From Brevundimonas sp. (GTDB lineage: Bacteria; Pseudomonadota; Alphaproteobacteria; Caulobacterales; Caulobacteraceae): a stretch of DNA of 15,344 nt. The position numbers were made by a program, and so were the translations under genes. The notes under the pieces are model-generated. The model was given only the letters and a program-made list of their open reading frames with translations. It had not been told where the DNA came from and ran no database searches. The stretch lies in NCBI GenBank assembly GCA_031119155.1, contig JAVHYH010000058.1, forward strand, positions 1-15,344. Reading direction: 5' to 3'. Shown here one piece after another: positions 5,455 to 11,690 of this stretch; the stretch's first letter is position 1; each line of letters starts with the position of its first letter.

Positions 5455-8021
5455 AGTCGCCGCCCGCACAGGACGCCGGCTTCGAGACCGAAACCGGCTT
5501 CGACCCCGCCCTCTACGACCCGTTCCCCACGTCCGGCGAACGCCCCGCCGGCGAGGTGAAGGCGCTCGAGCAGATCTGGTGCCGACCGACGGGCTGGCAG
5601 TGGCTGACCGCGATCAACAACAATTTCGTCGGCGTCTACTATGTCGGCGCGGCCATGCTGTTCTTCGTCCTGGCCGGCATCCTCGCCGTGCTGATGCGCA
5701 CCCAGTTGGCCGTCCCCATGGCCGGCGTGCTGCCGGCCGAGACCTACAACCAGATCTTCACCGTGCACGGCACGATGATGATGTTCCTGTTCGCGGTTCC
5801 GGCGGTGGAGGCGCTGGGCGTGCTGCTGCTGCCGCAGATGCTGGGCGCGCGCGACCTGCCCTTCCCCCGCCTGTCGGCCTACGCCTTCTGGGCCTATCTG
5901 ATCGGCGGCCTGGCCTTCTTCTGCTCGCTGTTCTTCGGCCTGGCCCCCAACGGCGGCTGGTTCATGTATCCGCCGCTCAGCTCCACCGCCTTCTCCCCCG
6001 GGATCAATGCCGACTTCTGGCTGCTGGGCATCGGTTTCATCGAGATTTCCGCCATCGCCGGCGCCATCGAGATCATCGTCGGCGTGCTGCGCAACCGGGC
6101 GCCCGGCATGACGCTGGACAAGCTGCCCGTCTTCGCCTGGGCCATGCTGATCTTCGCCGGCATGATCATCATCGCCTTCCCGGCGGTGATCCTGGCCACC
6201 ACGCTGATGGAGCTGGAACGGGTGTTCGGCTGGCCCTTCTTCGATCCGCTCAAGGGCGGCGATCCGCTGCTTTGGCAGCACCTGTTCTGGTTCTTCGGCC
6301 ACCCCGAGGTCTACATCATCTTCCTGCCCGCCGCCGGGGCCATGTCGACCATGATCCCGGCCATCGCCCGGACGCCGCTCGTCGGCCACAACGCCGTCGT
6401 CCTGGCCATGCTGGCCACCGCCTTCATCAGCTTCGGGGTGTGGGCGCACCATATGTTCACCACCGGCATGCCGACCCTGTCGACCAGCTTCTTCTCCTCC
6501 GCCTCCATGGCGGTGTCGGTGCCGGCGGGCCTGCAGGTCTTCGCCTGGATCGCCACCATCGCCGCGGGGAAGATGCGCTTCACGACGGCGGGCCTCTTCG
6601 TCACCGGCGCCATCATCACCTTCGTCATGGGCGGGCTGACGGGGGTCATGGTCGCCATGGTGCCCTTCGACTGGCAGGCCCACGACAGTTATTTCATCGT
6701 CGCCCACCTGCACTATGTGCTGATCGGCGGGATGGTCTTCCCCTTCTTCGCCGCCATCTACTACTGGCTGCCCATGTCCTCCAGCCGCCCGCTCAGCGAG
6801 CGGATGGGCCGGTGGGTGTTCTGGCTGATGTTCACGGGCATGCATGTGACCTTCCTGCCCATGCATCTGAGCGGGATGCTGGCCATGCCGCGCCGGGTCT
6901 TCACCTACCTGCCCGGTCGCGGGCTGGAGCTGCCGAACCTCATCTCCAGCATCGGCACCGCGATCACCGCGATCGGCGTGCTGCTGTGGATCATCGACAT
7001 GGCGCGCAACTTCCGCCCGTTCGGCGACAAGGATGCGGGCAATATCCATGACGCGCCCGGCCTCGAATGGCTGCCGACCGGCCTGTATTCGGTGCGCTCC
7101 ATTCCCGTGGTGAAAAGCCTCTACCCGTTGTGGGAGCAGAAGAACCTCGCCCGTGACGTCGAGGCGGGACGCTATTTCCTGCCCGACGCCCCCACCGGCG
7201 AGCGGGAAACCCTCGTCACCTCCACCCTGAACGCCGAACCGCAGTACCTGCAGCGCATGCCGTCGCCCTCGGCCTGGCATGTCTGGGCCGCCATCTTCAC
7301 GGCCGGCCTGTTCCTGCTGCTGACCATCCAGGCCTATGTCGCCTCCGCCATCAGCGGGGTGCTGGCCGTGTGGTGCATCATGCACTGGTGCTGGATGCTC
7401 GATCGTCCGCGGGTCGCCGACACCGTGGACATCGGCGGCGGCGTCCGGGTGCCGACCTATGTCAGCGGCCCGTCCAGCCACGGCTGGTGGGCCATGGTCA
7501 TCACCCTGATCGTCGCCGGCATGATCGCCCTGCTGGCGGGCTTCAGCTACGTCTTCCTGTGGAGCCGCAACCCGCAGGACTGGATCGCCCCGCCGCCGGT
7601 CACCGACCTGCTCCTGACCCTCGGCGGCAATCTCGCTGGCGCCGCCTTGGCCTGGCTGTCCTGCAAGGCCCTCTCCCTGGACCGCCCGCGAAGCCCGCTC
7701 ATCGCCACCCTGCTGATGCTGCTGGCGGCGGCTGCGCTGGGCGCAGCCTGGTGGACAGATCTCACCGGCTGGATCGACGCGGGCCTCAAGGCTTCCGCCA
7801 CCGGACAGGGCGCCACCGTCTTCGCCCTGCTGTCCTGGCACGGCTTCTTCATCGGCGTCATCGCCCTGATGGCCCTCTACGCCGTGCTGCGCCTGCTGTT
7901 CGGCCACGTCGAGGCGCGCCGTCCCTCGACCTTTCAGCTGATCGCCCTGTTCTTCACCTACTCCGCCGGCCAGGGCGCCTTTTCGGCGGCCCTGACCGCC
8001 CTCTTCCCGGGCGCGCCGTGA
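5451..8021 (+). CDS. ctaD: Cytochrome c oxidase subunit I with C-terminal subunit III-like extension
   Basis: An 856-residue heme-copper oxidase core that reduces O2 to water. Subunit I occupies about residues 40-560. Ligands visible are H106 (HGTMMMF) and H421 for the low-spin heme, H419 for heme a3, and H284, H333 and H334 for CuB, with Y288 of the His-Tyr crosslink in GHPEVY. E286 and D135 (GARDLPFPRL) mark an A1-type D-channel. By eye alignment with Paracoccus subunit I, the K-channel lysine is Gln (Q362 in PAGLQVFAW) and the Asn after FPRL is Ser142. Residues about 605-856 add several helices with SSHGWWAMV (675-683) and SWHGFF (795-800), resembling a degenerate subunit III. The usual length without the extension is about 540. 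The GTG start overlaps the coxB stop (GTGA). Confidence 0.94.
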   Translation: MKSPPAQDAGFETETGFDPALYDPFPTSGERPAGEVKALEQIWCRPTGWQWLTAINNNFVGVYYVGAAMLFFVLAGILAVLMRTQLAVPMAGVLPAETYNQIFTVHGTMMMFLFAVPAVEALGVLLLPQMLGARDLPFPRLSAYAFWAYLIGGLAFFCSLFFGLAPNGGWFMYPPLSSTAFSPGINADFWLLGIGFIEISAIAGAIEIIVGVLRNRAPGMTLDKLPVFAWAMLIFAGMIIIAFPAVILATTLMELERVFGWPFFDPLKGGDPLLWQHLFWFFGHPEVYIIFLPAAGAMSTMIPAIARTPLVGHNAVVLAMLATAFISFGVWAHHMFTTGMPTLSTSFFSSASMAVSVPAGLQVFAWIATIAAGKMRFTTAGLFVTGAIITFVMGGLTGVMVAMVPFDWQAHDSYFIVAHLHYVLIGGMVFPFFAAIYYWLPMSSSRPLSERMGRWVFWLMFTGMHVTFLPMHLSGMLAMPRRVFTYLPGRGLELPNLISSIGTAITAIGVLLWIIDMARNFRPFGDKDAGNIHDAPGLEWLPTGLYSVRSIPVVKSLYPLWEQKNLARDVEAGRYFLPDAPTGERETLVTSTLNAEPQYLQRMPSPSAWHVWAAIFTAGLFLLLTIQAYVASAISGVLAVWCIMHWCWMLDRPRVADTVDIGGGVRVPTYVSGPSSHGWWAMVITLIVAGMIALLAGFSYVFLWSRNPQDWIAPPPVTDLLLTLGGNLAGAALAWLSCKALSLDRPRSPLIATLLMLLAAAALGAAWWTDLTGWIDAGLKASATGQGATVFALLSWHGFFIGVIALMALYAVLRLLFGHVEARRPSTFQLIALFFTYSAGQGAFSAALTALFPGAP

Positions 8022-8323
8022 AGACCTGGGTCTGGATGCTGGGTGGGCTGATCGTCTGGGCCGTCCATTTCGCCGGGATCTATGCGATCGCGAGCGTCGC
8101 GGACGTCGTCGCCAGGGCGGACGCCCTGTCCTGGCGCATGGCGGCCCTGGCGTTCAGCGGCGTCTGCGCCCTGGTCTGCGCCGGACTGCTCGCCCTGGCG
8201 GCGCGACGCATCAGGACCGGTCCGCCCCCGGGGACCTTCGCCGACCAGATGGCGACCCTGGGGGCCGTCCTCGCCCTGATCTCCATCTTCTGGCAGGCCC
8301 TGCCTACGCTGACGGGCTACTAG
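8018..8323 (+). CDS. Small three-helix membrane protein of the caa3 oxidase operon
   Basis: A 101-residue hydrophobic protein with predicted helices near residues 5-27, 43-64 and 80-97 and a short basic loop (ARRIRTGPPPG). I do not recognise a defined family. Position as the last gene of the oxidase operon, with the GTG start inside the subunit I stop (GTGA), makes a small accessory or subunit IV-like role likely. No heme or copper motif is present: its single histidine (HFAG, residue 18) lies in the first helix. The stop codon runs directly into a 12-bp tandem repeat. Confidence 0.75.
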   Translation: MKTWVWMLGGLIVWAVHFAGIYAIASVADVVARADALSWRMAALAFSGVCALVCAGLLALAARRIRTGPPPGTFADQMATLGAVLALISIFWQALPTLTGY

Positions 8324-8339
8324 GCGGCGAAGCCCCGTC

Positions 8340-8393
8340 AGGCGTCACGTCAGGCGGCCCGTTAGGCGGCCCGTTAGGCGCCCCGTTCGGCGG
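8340..8393 (+). repeat. 12-bp tandem repeat, about 4.5 copies
   Basis: Consecutive 12-mers aggcgtcacgtc, aggcggcccgtt (twice, identical) and aggcgccccgtt are followed by a half copy, cggcgg. The array begins 17 bp after the last stop codon of the oxidase operon, and the stop region itself (aggcggcgaagcc) looks like a further degenerate copy. It is non-coding and likely a replication-slippage tract in the convergent intergenic space. Confidence 0.75.
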
Positions 8394-8434
8394 AGTGTCC
8401 GGTGGGACCGCCTGCGCCGTCCCGGAATGCAAAT

Positions 8435-8465
8435 CCGCCCTGCCGCGTCGAGCGCGGCAGGGCGG
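8435..8465. terminator. Strong hairpin, probable bidirectional terminator
   Basis: A perfect 13-bp stem CCGCCCTGCCGCG, with its reverse complement across a 5-nt loop (8448-8452), lies between the convergent oxidase operon and the hydrolase gene. On the minus strand the stem is followed by ATTTGCATT, a weak U-rich tail, so it best fits a terminator for the hydrolase transcript. A second imperfect hairpin at about 8399-8427 (TCCGG...CCGGA arms) may serve the plus strand. Confidence 0.7.
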
Positions 8466-8480
8466 GCCGGAAGGTCAACC

Positions 8481-8503
8481 GGCGGCGCTGATCCGGCGCC
8501 GCC
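8481..8503 (-). terminator. GC-rich hairpin directly downstream of the hydrolase stop
   Basis: A perfect 8-bp stem GGCGGCGC / GCGCCGCC with a 7-nt loop lies 8 nt beyond the hydrolase stop on the minus strand. It has no U tract, so it may act with the larger hairpin at 8435-8465 or simply protect the 3' end of the mRNA. Confidence 0.5.
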
Positions 8504-8511
8504 GCTCGTCA

Positions 8512-9546
8512 TCAGATCGGCAGAATGGCCGTCCCGAAGGCCTTCTTCAGCTCATGGGCGGCGAACTGCTGGGCCACGGCGGCGTCGGGCACGACCAGTC
8601 CCATGCCGAAGAACTCATGGGTCGAGCCATGGAAGGTCTTGTGCCGGACGTCATTGCCTGCCGCCTCCAGCTTTTCGGCCAGCTTCTCGCCCTCGGTCCG
8701 CAGCGGATCGATCTCGGCGAGGATGACCGTCGAGGACGGCAGGCCGCGCAGGTCGGCCGCGCCCACGACATTCACGCGAGGATCGGCGGTTTCGGCCTCG
8801 CTGGCGAAGGTGTGCTTCACGAACCATTCGATCATCGGCTTGTTCAGCGGCTTGGCCGTGGCGTTTTCGACATAGCTTTCAGTGTTCAGGTCATTGCCGA
8901 CCAGCGGATAGACCAGCACCTGATGCAGCGGCGCCGGCAGCCCTTGGTCTCGGGCCGCGATGGAGACGTTGATCGCCAGGTTGCCGCCGGCGCTCTCGCC
9001 CATCACCGCCACCTTGCGAGGATCGCCGCCGATGGACTGCGCATGGACCAGGGCCCATTTGTACGCCGCCACGGCGTCCTCGTGGGCCGCAGGGAATTTG
9101 TGCTCGGGCGCCTGGCGATAGTGGACCGACAGCACCACGCAGTCCGCGAAGCGTGACACACCACGCGGTCCGCCGTCATAGACGTCAAGATCGGCGATGA
9201 CGAAGCCTCCGCCGTGGAAATAGACGACCAGCGGCTTCAGGTCGCCGCTGCCGAGGTCAGGGCTGTAGACGCGGGCCTGCAGGGGACCGGCGGCGCCGTC
9301 GATGGTGATGTCGCGGGTCTCGATGCCGAGCGTCGGATCCTCGTCCTTGATGGTCTCCCGCAGGATTTTCTTCACCGCATCCGTAGGCGTCGGCTGCCGG
9401 CGGGCCTCTTCAGGGCTCAGCGTCTCGATGGGCTTGCCGCCCAGGTCCGCGAGCGTGTCGAGCACCTTCTGCATCATCATGTCCGGCTTGGCCGGCGTCG
9501 TGCGCGGCTGGTCGTCGTGTCCAAAGATCTTGTCGATGATCGACAT
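8512..9546 (-). CDS. Alpha/beta hydrolase, hormone-sensitive-lipase-type esterase
   Basis: A 344-residue serine hydrolase of the HSL/acetyl-esterase (Aes/LipH-like, alpha/beta hydrolase_3) family. The oxyanion-hole motif HGGGF (111-115) precedes YRQAPEHKFPAAHEDA (143-158), the nucleophile elbow GESAGGN with Ser185, the acid Asp280 (EIDPLRTEG) and His310 (STHEFFG). The complete triad implies active ester hydrolysis; the substrate is unknown. No signal peptide is present, so it is cytoplasmic. The first about 65 residues form a polar cap-like region. ATG 9546 is preceded by AGGA (spacing about 7). An EcfG-like promoter (9610-9586) lies just upstream. It is monocistronic, between a terminator and a divergent kinase gene. 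Confidence 0.93.
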   Translation of the reverse strand: MSIIDKIFGHDDQPRTTPAKPDMMMQKVLDTLADLGGKPIETLSPEEARRQPTPTDAVKKILRETIKDEDPTLGIETRDITIDGAAGPLQARVYSPDLGSGDLKPLVVYFHGGGFVIADLDVYDGGPRGVSRFADCVVLSVHYRQAPEHKFPAAHEDAVAAYKWALVHAQSIGGDPRKVAVMGESAGGNLAINVSIAARDQGLPAPLHQVLVYPLVGNDLNTESYVENATAKPLNKPMIEWFVKHTFASEAETADPRVNVVGAADLRGLPSSTVILAEIDPLRTEGEKLAEKLEAAGNDVRHKTFHGSTHEFFGMGLVVPDAAVAQQFAAHELKKAFGTAILPI

Positions 9547-9585
9547 GGTCGTCCTGTCCTGGTCGGGAGTGTCGGGGGTGACGCC

Positions 9586-9610
9586 AACCAGACCTGCGGT
9601 CGGAGGTTCC
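9586..9610 (-). promoter_or_regulatory. Candidate EcfG-type (general stress sigma) promoter of the hydrolase gene
   Basis: On the minus strand GGAAC (9610-9606) is followed after 16 nt by GGTT (9589-9586), one base off the alphaproteobacterial EcfG/SigT consensus GGAAC-N16-CGTT. It would start the transcript about 33 nt before ATG 9546, with the Shine-Dalgarno inside the leader. Confidence 0.55.
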
Positions 9611-9659
9611 CGACCCCGTTAAGGCAAATGCGACCATCGTCTCACCATTACACTTCGAT

Positions 9660-9687
9660 TTGCGCCGACGCCCGCGCGCGCTAAGGT
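9660..9687 (+). promoter_or_regulatory. Candidate housekeeping (sigma-73-like) promoter of the histidine kinase gene
   Basis: TTGCGCC (9660-9666) and GCTAAGGT (9680-9687), separated by 13 nt, resemble the Caulobacter housekeeping consensus TTGACGS-N10-14-GCTANAWC. Transcription would begin near 9694. A small inverted repeat, CGGACC-N5-GGTCCG (9700-9716), follows at once and touches the Shine-Dalgarno GGGGAG (9716-9721). It could be an operator or a leader hairpin. Confidence 0.45.
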
Positions 9688-9730
9688 CCAGGGATCAAAC
9701 GGACCGGACTGGTCCGGGGAGTGCGCAGAA

Positions 9731-10912
9731 TTGACCGATCCCATCCTGTCCGAAGTGGTGGCCTTTCCTCGCGGCGCACGCGGGACCCGGCCCGACGACC
9801 TTTCGGACATTGAGCTGCTCCACAGGATCAGCACGGCGCTGATCGGCGAGCACGACACCGACCTGCTCTACGGCAGGATCGTGGATGCGGCCGTCGCGAT
9901 CACGGGGTCGCAGTTCGGCACAATGCAGCGCCTGACCTCCGAGGATGATCCCTCCGGTCGGGTCGGTGAACTGCAGCTGCTGGCCCATCGCGGGCTGCCG
10001 CCGGAAGCCGTGGGCTTCTGGGCGTGGGTCAAGCCGTCGGCGGTGAGCAGCTGCACAGAGGCTCTGGGGCTCGGTGACCGGGCTGTGATCCCGGACTTCG
10101 AGGCCTGGGACCGGATCGCGGGCACCGAGGATCTCGAGGCGTTCCGGCGAACGGGCATCCGGTCCGCCCAGACCACGCCCCTGCGATCGCGCAATGGCGT
10201 GCTTCTGGGAATGATCTCCACCCACTGGAGCCACGCGCACACGCCGTCTGACCGGGATCTTCGGCTCCTCGACATCGTGGCGCGCCAGGCGGCGGACCTT
10301 CTGGAGCGCACCATCGCCGAGGAAGCCCTGCGACGCAGTGAGGAGCAGTCTCGCCTGCTCGCGAGGGAGGCGGAACACCGCACCAAGAACCTTCTGTCCA
10401 CGGTGCTGGCGACCGTTCACCTGTCCAGCGCAGAGACGCCCCAAGACCTGAAGGAGGTCATCGCCGGCCGTATCCAGGCCCTGGCCGATGTGAACGCCCT
10501 CTTCATCGAGTCCCGCTGGGCCGGCGCCGACGCCCGCCTGATCGTCACCCAGGAACTCGCGCCCTACGGCGACGCCGACGGCGGCCGCGTCACCCAGACC
10601 GGCGACGCCGTGATGCTGACGCCCGACGCGGCCCAGGCCCTTGCGGTGGCCCTGCACGAGCTTGCCACGAACGCCGTCAAATACGGCGCCTTCTCCACCG
10701 AGACCGGCCGCATCGCTGTGGACTGGGCCATGACGGATGAGCGCCGTCTGAGGGTCTCCTGGACGGAGACCGGCGGCCCCGCGACCCGCCCGCCGACCCG
10801 TCGCGGTTTCGGCACACGGGTCATGCAGGGCATCATCGCGACCCGCGGCGGCACGCTCGATTTCAAGTGGCGGCCTGAAGGCCTCCGCTGCGATTTCCTT
10901 CTGCCGATCTGA
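9731..10912 (+). CDS. GAF-domain HWE-family sensor histidine kinase
   Basis: A 393-residue soluble kinase with no transmembrane segment. Residues about 27-195 form a GAF sensor domain (ELLHRISTALIG at its start; PLRSRNGVLLGMISTHW near its end). Then come a linker helix and the HWE dimerisation/phosphoacceptor domain with H216 in EAEHRTKNLL. The ATPase domain has the N-box HELATNAVKYGAFS (309-322), the diagnostic W-x-E in VSWTETGGP (W345, E347) and the G-box GFGTRVMQGII (359-369). HWE kinases autophosphorylate and pass phosphate to response regulators; some feed the general stress response. The TTG start at 9731 fits GGGGAG 9 nt upstream; no better in-frame start is seen. No cognate regulator is adjacent, so it is an orphan. 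The GAF ligand is unknown. Confidence 0.92.
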   Translation: MTDPILSEVVAFPRGARGTRPDDLSDIELLHRISTALIGEHDTDLLYGRIVDAAVAITGSQFGTMQRLTSEDDPSGRVGELQLLAHRGLPPEAVGFWAWVKPSAVSSCTEALGLGDRAVIPDFEAWDRIAGTEDLEAFRRTGIRSAQTTPLRSRNGVLLGMISTHWSHAHTPSDRDLRLLDIVARQAADLLERTIAEEALRRSEEQSRLLAREAEHRTKNLLSTVLATVHLSSAETPQDLKEVIAGRIQALADVNALFIESRWAGADARLIVTQELAPYGDADGGRVTQTGDAVMLTPDAAQALAVALHELATNAVKYGAFSTETGRIAVDWAMTDERRLRVSWTETGGPATRPPTRRGFGTRVMQGIIATRGGTLDFKWRPEGLRCDFLLPI

Positions 10913-11005
10913 CGCAGCCTGATCAGCCGGGACCTGCCCACGCGAACCTGATCTCACAGCCCGTTCCAGCAATCCTTGCCGGTTCCGGTGACCGCTTGCG
11001 CCGTC

Positions 11006-11239
11006 TCAATCGAACTCGGACCGCCTGCTCTTCTCGGCCTCGCGGCGTTCAGCGGTCGCCCGGGCCTGGGCGCGATCCATTCCGGCGATGGCGTCGGCCG
11101 ACGCCTTTTCGTCCGCATCGGTCCGGCCCGGCTGGAGAACCGCCACGACCAGCAATGCCAGAACGATGACGGCCAGACCGCCCAGCAGGATGTAGCCCCA
11201 CGTGTCTCTGTCTATCCGATTTTGAGTAGGCCTGGTCAT
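11006..11239 (-). CDS. Small single-pass membrane protein, unknown function
   Basis: A 77-residue protein with a polar N-terminus (MTRPTQNRIDRDTWG), one hydrophobic helix at about residues 16-36 (ILLGGLAVIVLALLVVAVL) and a charged, Ala/Glu/Arg-rich C-terminal helix likely to be a cytoplasmic or periplasmic coiled stalk. No family is recognised. ATG 11239 has a weak GGTTAGG upstream. A degenerate stress-like element (GCAAC-N16-GGTT, at about 11266-11242) overlaps that region but has a mismatch in the -35 box. It is convergent with the kinase gene, and separated by a terminator from the minus-strand gene upstream of it. Confidence 0.62.
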   Translation of the reverse strand: MTRPTQNRIDRDTWGYILLGGLAVIVLALLVVAVLQPGRTDADEKASADAIAGMDRAQARATAERREAEKSRRSEFD

Positions 11240-11279
11240 GCGGACCTAACCGCCAAGCCTGATGCGGGTTGCAATGCCT

Positions 11280-11316
11280 CAAAAAGATGCGGCGGCTCCC
11301 TGCTCGAAGCCGCCGC
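11280..11316 (-). terminator. Rho-independent terminator of the 69-residue protein gene
   Basis: On the minus strand a 9-bp stem GCGGCGGCT / AGCCGCCGC with a 10-nt loop (11298-11307) is followed after two bases by a run of five T (TCTTTTTGAG). This is the clearest intrinsic terminator in the window. It would end transcripts from the gene at 11657-11448. Confidence 0.75.
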
Positions 11317-11447
11317 CGCACCCGAACGACATCTCCCGGAAACTGCGGGCGCTTCAGGTGAACCGCTTTGCGGACAAGGAGACGCCGAGGGCCCGACTTT
11401 CGTGGACGTTTGGCCCCACTCCCGGTCAGGAGGCCAGGATACGAGTG

Positions 11448-11657
11448 TCAGGCGACGTCTTTTGGCCGATCCGCCAGGGCGGTCTTGCACAGGGCGTTCA
11501 GTTGCCGCGTCACTGACGAGCCTTCCAGTTGATTGACGTCGGCCATGGTGTAGCCGTCTCGCTCCATCGCGCGGCCAATCTCGCTTCTGTTTCGGTGGAG
11601 ACCGGTTCTGGCGAGCTCGAAGGCGCGTTCGACGGGATGTGTTCTGAACTGGGACAT
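11448..11657 (-). CDS. Small basic protein, 69 residues, conserved-looking, unknown function
   Basis: The frame encodes a soluble helical protein: HPVERAFELARTG, SEIGRAMERDGYT and LEGSSVTRQLNALCKTA. The organisation (an amphipathic helix, then a helix-turn-helix-like SEIGRAM.RDGY segment, then a helix) recalls short hypothetical proteins of Caulobacterales, but I cannot name a family. Support for expression is good: a perfect EcfG-type promoter 8 nt upstream of the ATG and an intrinsic terminator downstream at 11316-11280. No Shine-Dalgarno is present, consistent with a leaderless mRNA. It could be a small regulator of the stress response; this is inference from the promoter only. Confidence 0.68.
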   Translation of the reverse strand: MSQFRTHPVERAFELARTGLHRNRSEIGRAMERDGYTMADVNQLEGSSVTRQLNALCKTALADRPKDVA

Positions 11658-11665
11658 GCGGGGCG

Positions 11666-11690
11666 AACGCTGCCCAGGCGTCGCCGTTCC
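11666..11690 (-). promoter_or_regulatory. Perfect EcfG/SigT-type promoter of the 69-residue protein gene
   Basis: The minus strand has GGAAC (11690-11686), a 16-nt spacer, and CGTT (11669-11666), exactly the general-stress sigma consensus. Only 8 nt separate the -10 box from ATG 11657, so transcription would start at or within a few bases of the start codon, giving a leaderless message. Confidence 0.7.

Noticed and set aside
5391..7907. Very long open frame (838 codons) on the minus strand
   Set aside because: It is antisense to coxA, His/Gly/Gln/Asp-rich with no fold-like pattern, a usual by-product of GC-rich codon bias opposite a membrane protein gene.
11242..11266. GCAAC-N16-GGTT upstream of the 77-residue membrane protein as a further EcfG promoter
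   Set aside because: There is a mismatch in the normally invariant -35 GGAAC as well as in the -10 box; too weak to list as a promoter.
11262..11516. 84-codon plus-strand frame
   Set aside because: It is antisense to the terminator and to the end of the 69-residue gene, with no recognisable domain.
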